Origin: SIG598 sp045580875
GTDB taxonomy: Bacteria > Bacillota > Clostridia > Oscillospirales > Acutalibacteraceae
Direction of reading: 5' to 3'
Length of the DNA: 64,000 bases
NCBI GenBank assembly: GCA_045580875.1
Contig: JAZNOP010000005.1
Coordinates: forward strand, 1 to 64,000
Shown in pieces: positions 26,484 to 34,689 of the stretch. The first letter of the stretch is position 1. Each line of letters starts with the position of its first letter. A model generated the notes under the pieces. That model ran no database searches. It was not told the DNA's origin and saw nothing but the letters and a program-made list of their open reading frames with translations. The position numbers and the translations under genes were made by a program.

Positions 26484-27827
26484 ATGGATAGAGATTCAAA
26501 CAGATCAAGATATTCGAATAATAATATTGACCGCAATCAAAGAAGAGGTTCGGCTGGATATAACAACAGCGGATATTCGTCAAACGATGGCGGCAGACAG
26601 TACAGAAGACCTGCTGAGAGATCAGGTATGACTTCGCAGAGAAGTACTCAGAGCCGCATGAATAATGCTCCGCGTGCAGCGGCGCGTCCGACATGGCAGA
26701 GCGACAGAAGCATAAACTGGCTTGTCGATTCCGGTAATGGAAACAGCAACAGAAAAAAGTGGATAATTGCCGGCGTTTCAGTTCTGGTGGTGCTGCTCAT
26801 TATTGTCGGTATTGTTCTTGGATATGCATCATGTATTCTCGGAAAGATTGATTATATGAGTGATGAAGAACTTGCTATCCCTGATAACCTTGACAGCATA
26901 GTTCTTGAGGATGACGATGTCACAAGCGCATCAGACACAATAGATGATACACAGAAAGAACAGATTGATACCGGTATTAAGGAGAGTGTTGTTGGTGATG
27001 ATGGTCTCCGTTATGAAGATGGAGTCACCAATATTCTTGTCCTTGGTATGGATGCACGTCGCGTTACATCAAACCGTTCACGCTCTGATGTAATTATAAT
27101 TGTGTCGATAAATGAAAATTCCAAGAAGATAGTTCTTTCGTCCATAATGCGAGATACCTACGTGTCGATTCCGGGACGAAGCGGAAATGATAAGATAAAT
27201 GCAGCAAGTGCATACGGCGGTCCCGCTCTTACTGTTGACACTGTTGAGGGTGCGTTCGGAATAAAGATAGACCATTTTGTTGTGGTTAATTTCTATTCCT
27301 TCATGGATATTGTTGATGCTCTTGGCGGCGTTACTGTTGAAATCAACTCCGGTGAAAAGAAGGTTCTTAATACCTATATCGAGGAAATAAACAGAGTAAA
27401 CGGTCTGCCTTTGGGCGACGGCAAGCTTAACACAACCGGCGATGCAGTTCATCTTACCGGTAAGCAGGCAATGGGTTACGTCAGAATCCGTTACTCCGGA
27501 AACGGTGATTATGAGAGAACAGAACGTCAGCGTGAGGTTCTGGAGCAGCTCATCCAGAAGGCACGTCAGGCTGACTATTCCACTTTGATTTCTCTTGTCG
27601 ATGATGTTGCAAGCAATGTATCAACTGATTACAGCATGAGCGAGATCACCTCCCTTGCGATGAATGCGACAAAGTATATCGATTATGATATTTCGCAGAT
27701 CAGAATTCCAGCTGACGGCACATTCTGGAGTGGAATATATAAAGGTGTATGGATTCTTGATATAAACTTTGAAGAAAACCGCGAAATGCTTTACAAGGCA
27801 ATTTTTGACAATTACGGCAACGAATGA
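26484..27827 (+). CDS. LytR-CpsA-Psr (LCP) family cell-wall glycopolymer ligase
   Basis: 447 residues from the ATG at 26484 (GAGGTG upstream); the longer open frame starting at 26400 runs through the leader. A basic Asn/Ser/Arg-rich cytoplasmic tail (1-90) precedes one membrane helix (about 93-116) and an external LCP domain with VLGMDAR, SRSDVIIIVSI, SIMRDTYVSIPG and RQREVLEQ, carrying the Asp and Arg residues that bind the polyprenyl pyrophosphate. LCP enzymes transfer lipid-linked polymers to peptidoglycan. A sugar transferase lies 200 bases downstream. Confidence 0.92.
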   Translation: MDRDSNRSRYSNNNIDRNQRRGSAGYNNSGYSSNDGGRQYRRPAERSGMTSQRSTQSRMNNAPRAAARPTWQSDRSINWLVDSGNGNSNRKKWIIAGVSVLVVLLIIVGIVLGYASCILGKIDYMSDEELAIPDNLDSIVLEDDDVTSASDTIDDTQKEQIDTGIKESVVGDDGLRYEDGVTNILVLGMDARRVTSNRSRSDVIIIVSINENSKKIVLSSIMRDTYVSIPGRSGNDKINAASAYGGPALTVDTVEGAFGIKIDHFVVVNFYSFMDIVDALGGVTVEINSGEKKVLNTYIEEINRVNGLPLGDGKLNTTGDAVHLTGKQAMGYVRIRYSGNGDYERTERQREVLEQLIQKARQADYSTLISLVDDVASNVSTDYSMSEITSLAMNATKYIDYDISQIRIPADGTFWSGIYKGVWILDINFEENREMLYKAIFDNYGNE

Positions 27828-27874
27828 TTTAAAGCGCTTCTATTTCCATATATACCACTTATTTTTTATTGAAA

Positions 27875-27999
27875 ATCTGAAATACCGAATTTATAATAAT
27901 ACAGGCTTGCGAATTTCAGATATCCTACAGCCAACTGAGTGAATGCAGATGACAGATTGTCAGCTTCCCTTACTGTACTGAAGTCAGGTGCAGTAAGGG
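27875..27999 (+). other. Leader with two inverted repeats before the sugar transferase
   Basis: ATCTGAAAT (27875-27883) is repeated inverted at 27913-27921, and CCCTTACTG (27967-27975) pairs with CAGTAAGGG (27991-27999) around a 15-base loop, 32 bases before the start codon. Neither has a T run, so these are not intrinsic terminators. They may be a processing or control element between the LCP and sugar-transferase genes. I recognise no known riboswitch. Confidence 0.4.
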
Positions 28000-28030
28000 G
28001 GCGGCAAAAAGAAAGAGGAATATACATAAT

Positions 28031-28831
28031 ATGGTAACAAATACTGAAAATAAGGATATTCAGACAACAAGAGTGTCGGCAGAAGAGTGCGAAGCAGAAT
28101 GTGCTGTTGATACCCCTGAAGAAATCGATGTTCTTCAGCTCAGTGAGGAAGAACAGATTGAAATGCTTCGTCAGATGCAACCGACCATAATAAAGGTTTG
28201 CCGTGATGCGGTAAAGCCGAAGCCCTTCTATGCTGTGGCTAAGAGAGCATTTGATATTGTTGCTTCCGCTGTTGGTCTTGTCCTGCTTTCTCCGGTTTTT
28301 GCGATTATAGCGCATAAAATACGTAAAGAAAGCCCCGGACCTGCCTTTTTTAAGCAGAAGAGAGTCGGTAAAAACGGCGAAGTTTTCATGATGTATAAGT
28401 TCCGCAGTATGTATATAGATGCAGAGGAGCGCATTGCAGAAGTAATGGTTAACAATATAGGTAAGAATTCTCTGCTTTTCAAATCTGAAAATGATGACCG
28501 AATCACCCCGATGGGAAACAAGATTCGTGATAACAGCATTGATGAGCTGCCGCAGCTTATTAATATTCTTCGCGGTGAGATGAGCTTTGTCGGTCCAAGA
28601 CCTCCGCTGATCAGAGAGGTCATTCAGTATGAAGATCATCAGACTGTGCGCCTTGCTGTAAAGGGCGGTCTTACTGGTTTCTGGCAGATTACAGGACGAA
28701 ATGATGCTGATTTTGATTTCTGCCTTGAGCAGGATAAAAAATATATGCAGAAGCGTAATTTCTGGCTTGACCTCTGGCTGGTTATAAAAACCGTGTTTGG
28801 TGTCATAGGCGGCAAGATAAGCGGCAGATAA
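28031..28831 (+). CDS. Polyprenyl-phosphate sugar phosphotransferase (bacterial sugar transferase)
   Basis: 266 residues. After an acidic N-terminal extension of about 65 residues comes a re-entrant hydrophobic helix (about 74-95) with the KRAFDIVAS entry, then the catalytic core: KQKRVGKNGEVFMMYKFRSM, the conserved DELPQLINILRGEMSFVGPRP and GLTGFWQITGRND. It starts a lipid-linked glycan by moving a sugar phosphate to undecaprenyl phosphate. The core lacks the multi-helix N-terminal half of WbaP, so it is of the short type. With the LCP gene upstream and the flippase block at 11.5 kb it completes several steps of one pathway. Confidence 0.92.
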   Translation: MVTNTENKDIQTTRVSAEECEAECAVDTPEEIDVLQLSEEEQIEMLRQMQPTIIKVCRDAVKPKPFYAVAKRAFDIVASAVGLVLLSPVFAIIAHKIRKESPGPAFFKQKRVGKNGEVFMMYKFRSMYIDAEERIAEVMVNNIGKNSLLFKSENDDRITPMGNKIRDNSIDELPQLINILRGEMSFVGPRPPLIREVIQYEDHQTVRLAVKGGLTGFWQITGRNDADFDFCLEQDKKYMQKRNFWLDLWLVIKTVFGVIGGKISGR

Positions 28832-28853
28832 ATTATCCATTAATATAAATAAT

Positions 28854-28896
28854 CCCCGGCTGATGGAATTAAAACCTTCAGCCGGGGTTCTTTTTT
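28854..28896 (+). terminator. Terminator after the sugar transferase
   Basis: CCCCGGCTGA (28854-28863) pairs with TCAGCCGGGG (28878-28887), then TTCTTTTTT. It lies directly before the end of the convergent znuB. Confidence 0.85.
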
Positions 28897-28897
28897 G

Positions 28898-29803
28898 CTA
28901 TGCGTTTTTATTTGGAATATACGATTTTACAGTGTTCATTACTCCGGTGCAGATGTCACGGACTGCTTTGTTTTGCATAAGCACAGAGACAATAGAAAAA
29001 AGTATAAAAGCGACAAGGTTGACGGCAGCTACCGATGCGCCTGTCTGCCATGATTGAACACAGGCGGCGAAAAATCCTATGATATAGCATACAACAGAGA
29101 CGATTGCAGAGCAGATTACCACTGAACGGAAACTCTTACAAACACGCATAGAAGTGAGTGGAGGGAAGATGATGAGTGCAGATATCATTATGGCTCCCAT
29201 CAGTTTCATTCCAAGGACTATAGTGACCGCAGTGAAAATTGAAATCAGAAGCTTGTAAATGTCAGCGCGTATACCGGTTGCCTGTGCAAAGGTTTCGTCG
29301 AAAGTTACTGTAAATATTTTTGTGTAAAAGATTATAAAAAATGAAAGAACGAGCACCGAAAGAATTATGCTCATAATGAGATCTTTTGTTCCTATGGTAA
29401 TGATCGATGCAGAGCCGAAAAGACTGTTGCATACGTCATTGCTCCGGTTGCCTGAATAATTGAATATCAGGCTGCCTACTGCCATTGCTCCGGTTGAAAA
29501 AACAGCGAGTAAAGCATCACCTTTGACCTTGCTGTTTTCTCCGAGCTTAAGCAGAAAGAAAGCTGCAGCAACTACGATAGGAATCGAGATTTCAAGGGAC
29601 CAGTCTCCAAGATCCAGTACTGTTGCTACTGCAAGCGCACCGAATCCGACGTGTGACAGTCCGTCGCCAATCATTGAAAGACGCTTGAGTACGAGGCTTA
29701 TTCCGAGTAAAGAGGAACAGAGGGATACAAGTACGCCTACGATAAGTGCGTTGACGACGATTTTTGTGATATATGGATTTGAGAATATATCAGTGAGCGA
29801 CAT
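28898..29803 (-). CDS. znuB: Zinc/manganese ABC transporter permease
   Basis: 301-residue permease of the ABC-3 family with about eight membrane helices. The conserved GDGLSHVGFGALA segment (about 47-59) is present. It forms the channel for metal brought by ZnuA. The gene overlaps the ATPase gene by 14 bases and is the last of zur-znuA-znuC-znuB. Zinc as substrate is inferred from the His-rich binding protein and the Fur-family regulator; manganese cannot be excluded. Confidence 0.9.
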   Translation of the reverse strand: MSLTDIFSNPYITKIVVNALIVGVLVSLCSSLLGISLVLKRLSMIGDGLSHVGFGALAVATVLDLGDWSLEISIPIVVAAAFFLLKLGENSKVKGDALLAVFSTGAMAVGSLIFNYSGNRSNDVCNSLFGSASIITIGTKDLIMSIILSVLVLSFFIIFYTKIFTVTFDETFAQATGIRADIYKLLISIFTAVTIVLGMKLMGAIMISALIIFPPLTSMRVCKSFRSVVICSAIVSVVCYIIGFFAACVQSWQTGASVAAVNLVAFILFSIVSVLMQNKAVRDICTGVMNTVKSYIPNKNA

Positions 29804-30509
29804 CAGTTCCGCCTCCTTTCACCTTGGCTTTGAGAGAATCGGGATTGTAATCCTTTGTTGCACCAAAGAAAAGAGGCTCGTGGTGCAGGTGCAGAACGTG
29901 AGTAGAATCATTGATAACAGCTTTGATATCGTGAGATATCATTATAACGGTAATACCTTGTTTTTGGTTAAGCATACGTACCACATCGTACATTTCCTCG
30001 GTGGCGGCAGGATCAAGACCGGCGACAGGCTCGTCCATCAGGAGCAGCTTTGATGTAGCACACAGGGCGCGTGCAAGGAGTACTCGTTGCTGCTGACCAC
30101 CTGAAAGCTCCTGAAAACTTCTGCTTGAAAGTTCAGAGATTCCAAGCATATTAATATTTTCGGCGGCCCGTTTTTTATCCTCAGCTGAATAGAATGGCAG
30201 CCAGCCGCGACGATTGAGTGTTCCTGAGAGTACGATTTCACTTACTGATGCAGGAAAATCACGCTGTATGTTTGATTGTTGGGGGAGGTAGCCTATTTCG
30301 TTGTGTTTGAGTTCGTTGCCGTATTCGATCGAACCTCCGCTTATACGGTGTAAGCCAAGGAGTGCTTTCATAAGCGTTGTTTTGCCGGAGCCATTTTCGC
30401 CAACAATGCACAGATAATCTCCGGCGTTAACATTGAACGAAAGATTTTCAACCACAGTATTTCCGTCGTAGGAAAGACTTACATTTTTGCATTTGATCAG
30501 TGAGTTCAA
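29790..30509 (-). CDS. znuC: Zinc/manganese ABC transporter ATPase, TTG start
   Basis: 239 residues. Walker A GENGSGKTTLMKAL (about 37-50), Q-loop YLPQQSN, signature LSGGQQQRVLLARAL (about 133-147), Walker B LLLMDEPVAGLD and switch His in MISHDI. The start is the TTG at 30509, seven bases after GGAGG, overlapping the znuA stop by four bases (TTGA). Energy-coupling subunit of the metal importer. Confidence 0.92.
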   Translation of the reverse strand: MNSLIKCKNVSLSYDGNTVVENLSFNVNAGDYLCIVGENGSGKTTLMKALLGLHRISGGSIEYGNELKHNEIGYLPQQSNIQRDFPASVSEIVLSGTLNRRGWLPFYSAEDKKRAAENINMLGISELSSRSFQELSGGQQQRVLLARALCATSKLLLMDEPVAGLDPAATEEMYDVVRMLNQKQGITVIMISHDIKAVINDSTHVLHLHHEPLFFGATKDYNPDSLKAKVKGGGTDVAH

Positions 30510-31456
30510 TTCAAAGCCTCCCGAAGGGTATCAATGTTTTTATCCATGAGTTCAAGATATGTTATTCCGGAGCCAAATTCTTCCTGCGTGAGATTATGGC
30601 AGGAGTGAAGGAGTCTCTTCTGTGCTCCCGTTGCGCTGCAAAGTGTATCTGCAGCGGTCTGATCGGAAAATTCAATATAGAATACGTAAGGGATATCTTC
30701 CTGCTGTATAATTTCAGTTAGAGATGCAATTGCAGCAAGACTTGGTTCGCTGTCGCTGGAGCAGCCCTGAAATGCAGCATGGTACTCAAGAGAGTAATGG
30801 GCGGCAAGATAAGCGAACGGGAATCTTTCCGCAAAAATAAGTGTTCTTCGCTTAGCGTTGGCAGTAAGCTCGGTAAGTTCTGCGTCAAGTTTTGAAAGCT
30901 CGTTAATATATGCAGTACAATTCTCGCTGTAGAGTGACGCGTTTGCTTCATCACGTGAACACAGAGCATCACGTACGGTTTCAGCCATCAGAATAACATT
31001 GCGCGGAGATGTCCAGATATGCTCGTCGTATTCGTATGCGTCATGCTCGCAATGCTCATCATCTTCATGGTGATGACTTCCTGCCGCAAGAACTGCATCG
31101 GCAGGATCAATACAGTCGATCAGCCTGATTACTGTCATTTCTGAGGTATCTGCCTGAGCCAGAAGGGTGTCAACCCATTTTTCAGACGTACCTCCGATGC
31201 AGATAAAAACATCACAGTTTTGAATAAGGGCAATTTCTTTCAGAGTCGGCTCAAATCCATGGCTTTCGGTTTCAGGTGAAAGCAGCATGGTAAGTTCGGC
31301 GGCATCTCCGGTAATAGCACGAGTACAGTCGTATGGGGGGAAGGTAGTGGCTACAATGTTCAGCCTGCCGTCCGAATTGGTCTCAGCAGTGCCGCAGCCA
31401 ACAAAGAAAGCAAGTGCCAGCACAGCAGCTGCAAAAAGAAATATTATTTTTTTCAT
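30506..31456 (-). CDS. znuA: Zinc-binding lipoprotein of the ABC importer
   Basis: 316 residues from the ATG at 31456, six bases after GGAGG. A lipoprotein signal ends in FFVGCG. A His/Asp/Glu-rich loop (SHHHEDDEHCEHDAYEYDEH, about 125-145) is typical of zinc-specific cluster A-I binding proteins, and the metal ligands DEHIW, ERFPFAYLAAHY and the late Glu/Asp (IEFSDQ) are present. It overlaps the regulator gene stop by four bases (ATGA), so the uptake genes are translationally linked to their repressor. Confidence 0.93.
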   Translation of the reverse strand: MKKIIFLFAAAVLALAFFVGCGTAETNSDGRLNIVATTFPPYDCTRAITGDAAELTMLLSPETESHGFEPTLKEIALIQNCDVFICIGGTSEKWVDTLLAQADTSEMTVIRLIDCIDPADAVLAAGSHHHEDDEHCEHDAYEYDEHIWTSPRNVILMAETVRDALCSRDEANASLYSENCTAYINELSKLDAELTELTANAKRRTLIFAERFPFAYLAAHYSLEYHAAFQGCSSDSEPSLAAIASLTEIIQQEDIPYVFYIEFSDQTAADTLCSATGAQKRLLHSCHNLTQEEFGSGITYLELMDKNIDTLREALN

Positions 31457-31866
31457 CGTGAACCTCCGGATGTTTTGCATTCACGGCATACACCGTAAAT
31501 GGTACTCCGTTCTTCATCAACAGAAAAGTCGAATTCACTGCCGATAGAACGTTCAATCTGCCGGCTTTCATTTGACTGCAGGCAGATTGTGCTGTCGCAG
31601 ACCAGGCAGCGAAGATGAAGATGCCCGTGGCAATCAGCGGTGCCGCAGAAGCGGTATACAGCGCCGCGACCATTTTCTGAGGGCTTCTTTTCAATTAAAC
31701 CTTCCTCTGTAAGCTTGGTGAGCATCCGGTAAACCGTAGCCTCACTCAGGTCAAGCTTCGGGTCGGAGATTATATCGCGAGAACTGAGCCAGCGCTCACT
31801 TTCTGAACGGAAATAGTCGATGAGCTCTGCTCTTTGACGTGTGTTGTACTGTTTTTTTTCAGACAT
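31453..31866 (-). CDS. zur: Fur-family metal repressor, probable Zur
   Basis: 137 residues from the ATG at 31866. A winged helix (about 20-75) contains LDLSEATVYRMLTKL. The C-terminal half has HGHLHLRC, a CxxC pair (CLVC) and a second pair (CRECK) that make the structural zinc site. First gene of the metal-uptake operon, with a 35-base palindrome covering the start site and ribosome site, so it very likely represses itself and znuACB when zinc is plentiful. PerR or Fur function is less likely given the neighbours. Confidence 0.88.
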   Translation of the reverse strand: MSEKKQYNTRQRAELIDYFRSESERWLSSRDIISDPKLDLSEATVYRMLTKLTEEGLIEKKPSENGRGAVYRFCGTADCHGHLHLRCLVCDSTICLQSNESRQIERSIGSEFDFSVDEERSTIYGVCRECKTSGGSR

Positions 31867-31872
31867 AAAAAC

Positions 31873-31933
31873 ACTCCCAAATTGATAGTAACTATCAATT
31901 TGGGAGTATATCATATCTGAGAAACAAATGCAA
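31873..31933 (-). promoter_or_regulatory. zur-znu promoter with a 35-base perfect palindromic operator
   Basis: Minus strand: -35 TTGCAT (31933-31928), 17-base spacer, -10 TATACT (31910-31905). A perfect 17-1-17 palindrome (31873-31907) begins inside the -10 and ends at the ribosome site of zur. Its core TGATAGT-A-ACTATCA is a 7-1-7 repeat close to the Fur-family box TGATAAT-n-ATTATCA. Binding would block both polymerase and escape. A transcript containing all of it would also fold over the GGGAGTG ribosome site. Confidence 0.8.
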
Positions 31934-31977
31934 GTAAATATTGACCTTAACGGTGTTATAATGCTGTTATTTCTTCT

Positions 31978-32003
31978 GGAAAGCTCAGATGGCTGAGTTT
32001 TCC
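31978..32003. repeat. Imperfect hairpin between the zinc operon and the next gene
   Basis: GGAAAgCTCAG pairs with CTGAGtTTTCC around ATGG. No T run follows, so a terminator role for the gene ending at 32009 is uncertain. Confidence 0.4.
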
Positions 32004-32008
32004 AGCTA

Positions 32009-32494
32009 TTATTTTGCGCTTTTTTGTCCTCCGCTGATTTTAACCTTGTAAGTCTGATTGCAAATAGGGCAGCGTACGGTATGTTTACCGTTCACACGCG
32101 GAAGACGCATTACCTTCTTACAATGGGGGCATTTTTTGTAAAGATGTGTCTTGCGTTCCTTCCAGCGAAGCGACTGAAGCTTGAAGAATTCGCTTATGCC
32201 GTAATGAAGTTTCATGTATTTTTCGTTTTCAGCACTTCGTTTGAATATTTTCTTTGAAAGGAAGCGGAAAAAAACAAGGACAGCGGTGCCAAGACAGAGC
32301 AGATTTGCCGCAATTACTATCCAGAAATCGGCGCCAAAAACAGAAAGAACAGAAGAAAGTACCAGCAGTGCACACCACACAATAGTAAGTGTGCGGTTGA
32401 GCTGATCATTGCCGTAACGACCAGACATGAAGGCGTTTAGCCTTCCTTGTGCGGACGAGAAGGTCTGCTTGATTTTTGCTATCATATTATTCAT
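32009..32494 (-). CDS. Membrane protein with C-terminal zinc ribbon, function unknown
   Basis: 161 residues; AAGGAGC lies nine bases before the ATG. Two hydrophobic helices (about 33-51 and 54-73) are followed by a basic stretch and a four-cysteine ribbon, CPHC at about 118-121 and CPIC at about 141-144. The N-terminus is helical and basic. Similar two-helix plus zinc-ribbon proteins occur widely in Clostridia without assigned function. It stands alone between the zinc operon and the L,D-transpeptidase gene. Confidence 0.65.
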   Translation of the reverse strand: MNNMIAKIKQTFSSAQGRLNAFMSGRYGNDQLNRTLTIVWCALLVLSSVLSVFGADFWIVIAANLLCLGTAVLVFFRFLSKKIFKRSAENEKYMKLHYGISEFFKLQSLRWKERKTHLYKKCPHCKKVMRLPRVNGKHTVRCPICNQTYKVKISGGQKSAK

Positions 32495-32604
32495 TTGCCG
32501 TAAGCTCCTTTTGATTTCAGGTGAAATGCCTGTGGATTGATATCATTATTGTATTCAAATGATATTAATTAAATGTGAATACCCGGTGATATAATCGTGA
32601 AAAC

Positions 32605-34581
32605 TCAGGCAAAACAACAGGTCATAGCATATTCGCCGTTTGCACGCTCAGAAATAATCACATTTATTGAAGTATAACCGGCATCTGAGGAAAGATAATA
32701 TCTGATCTTTTCTTTTACTCTTGCTTCGTATTCTGAAGCTGAGTAATATGCAGCTGTGATTACCCGTGTAGATGCTCCGCACATGGAGTTGCTTTCATCA
32801 AGTGTTGTATCCCATTCTATACCAAGAGACTGTGCGTATGTTTTAATGTTCTCAAGGATTAAATCCATTGCGGCACGGTCTGCCCACGGTCCGGTATACG
32901 CTGTAGTAGTGGTAGTTTTGACGGTAGTTACTGTTGTCGATGAAGTAGTGGTAACCTTATTATATGGATTATTCGAAGCCGGATCAGAGGGATCCCAGCC
33001 TTTGTAAGTGTTGTTTTTTGTGCGTTTTGGGACGCCTGCACCGGTCGGTCCGGAGGCGTTGACAATATTTACTTGAGTACCGTTGGGACAGTTTTCGTAT
33101 ATCCATTTGGCATCGCGTACACACAGCCTGATACAGCCGTGCGAGGCAGGTGAACCCAGCTTGTCGTATTCTGTCATATCAAGAGTTGATGGATCCTGCT
33201 TGAAATAAGGGACAGAATGGAACAAATAGCTTTTCGAGATAGAGGTAGAGTACTGACCATATACATTTCCGACCAGAAGCCTCCAGCGGAATCTGCGCCA
33301 TATTTTGTACTGACCGGTGCGGGTAGGGGAAGAGGGTGCTCCGGTTGAACAGGTGAAACACTTGGTAAGGACAGAATATTTCCCGGAAGAGTCTTTTGAG
33401 TATACAGCGACGGACTGACTTTCGCCGGCATATACAACGATATAGTATTTGGATTTATAATCAGGGTTTACAACATTTTTTGCATTTTTTCCGTAACCGG
33501 AAGCCGTGGTGGAAGTGGTCGTTCTGGTGGTTGTAGTAGTTGTTGAAGTGGTAGTAGTAACCGGCTTTCCGGAGATAAGATCGATAGTGAGCGGTGATAT
33601 GGCGTTCTCGCCGCCATACACATAAACTGTCTTTATGTTGGATCGTTTGATTACATTAATGATTGCGGTGTTATCCTTATTGTTGTTTACAAGCACTACA
33701 GGAGCTTGAAGTTCAGATGACAATGCACCGCCGGCAAGCGCATCAGGGAAATCTGCGCCGGTTGCAAATGTCAGAATATCAGGAGCAAATATGCTGTGAA
33801 ATTCATTGTAAACAGCAAGAGATGTGGCGTAACGTGACGTACCATATACACGTCTTACTGATACATCGAATTCCGCAAGTTCCAATTCAGCGCGCTCGCT
33901 GACAGCGCTTGGACCACCGACAATAACGACTTCATTTATGTTGTTTTTTTCGATGAACTCTGCAACCGGGTCCTTTATTTCACCGTTCTGCGGACAGAAG
34001 AGAATGTTGGAGTTCATAATACCTGCTGCAGCACCGGCGGAAAGAGCATCAGGGAAATTTTCTCCGGATACAAGAAAGACCGTTTTTGAAATATCAGCAT
34101 AATTTGCATTGTAGGACGCAATCTGAACTGCAGTATCATATCGTGACTGTCCGCTCAGACGCGTAACGGTCATTCCGAGTGCTCTTAGCTGTGATATGAT
34201 ATCTTCGCTTACAACGGCCGGACCGCCTAAAACGAATGCTGAACTGACACCCAACACACTTATCTGATTAAGCACAGATGATTCAAGCGTACCCTGATTT
34301 GCGGTAAGAAGTATAGGTGCGTTCAGCTGTGCAGACAGAGGGACTCCGGCAAGCGCATCAGCATAGCTGAGTCCGTTGGCAATGATCACAGCTTCTGCAG
34401 TATCGGAAATCAGTTCTGTGCGATATGCGGCTATCTGACAGGCCGTGTCGTATCTTGATTTGCCGGATATTCTTGTAAAGATGGGAGCATTGGATTCTGC
34501 CCCTGATGCAATTGATTCAGGAGCAAAGGATGTGAATAATATAATAATTGCAAGCAGTATCGGTATTATTTTATACTTCAT
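32605..34581 (-). CDS. Secreted L,D-transpeptidase with three CWB2 cell-wall-binding repeats
   Basis: 658 residues. Signal peptide (1-26), three CWB2 repeats (about 35-335) with RISGKSRYDTA, RLSGQSRYDTA and RVYGTSRYATS starts, a Thr-rich linker (about 340-365), then a YkuD domain (about 375-515) with the catalytic SHGCIRL motif. A second Thr-rich linker leads to a C-terminal domain of about 95 residues with a CG pair and a final CC that I do not recognise. YkuD enzymes make 3-3 peptidoglycan crosslinks; CWB2 anchors the protein to secondary wall polymer. Confidence 0.9.
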   Translation of the reverse strand: MKYKIIPILLAIIILFTSFAPESIASGAESNAPIFTRISGKSRYDTACQIAAYRTELISDTAEAVIIANGLSYADALAGVPLSAQLNAPILLTANQGTLESSVLNQISVLGVSSAFVLGGPAVVSEDIISQLRALGMTVTRLSGQSRYDTAVQIASYNANYADISKTVFLVSGENFPDALSAGAAAGIMNSNILFCPQNGEIKDPVAEFIEKNNINEVVIVGGPSAVSERAELELAEFDVSVRRVYGTSRYATSLAVYNEFHSIFAPDILTFATGADFPDALAGGALSSELQAPVVLVNNNKDNTAIINVIKRSNIKTVYVYGGENAISPLTIDLISGKPVTTTTSTTTTTTRTTTSTTASGYGKNAKNVVNPDYKSKYYIVVYAGESQSVAVYSKDSSGKYSVLTKCFTCSTGAPSSPTRTGQYKIWRRFRWRLLVGNVYGQYSTSISKSYLFHSVPYFKQDPSTLDMTEYDKLGSPASHGCIRLCVRDAKWIYENCPNGTQVNIVNASGPTGAGVPKRTKNNTYKGWDPSDPASNNPYNKVTTTSSTTVTTVKTTTTTAYTGPWADRAAMDLILENIKTYAQSLGIEWDTTLDESNSMCGASTRVITAAYYSASEYEARVKEKIRYYLSSDAGYTSINVIISERANGEYAMTCCFA

Positions 34582-34689
34582 GCTCTCACCTCAGCTTGTT
34601 TTTGTCGTCTTTGTTATTGTCAGCTTCATTTTGTCCGGTTCTTCTAACTTTTGCTGTCCAAATTTCTAAAAAATAAATTTGTGAATGAA

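Noticed and set aside
27866..28840. 324-residue open frame on the minus strand
   Set aside because: Fully antisense to the clear sugar transferase gene and biased as expected of a shadow frame.
31978..32003. Hairpin considered as an intrinsic terminator for the zinc-ribbon gene
   Set aside because: No T run follows the stem on the minus strand, so it was kept only as an inverted repeat.
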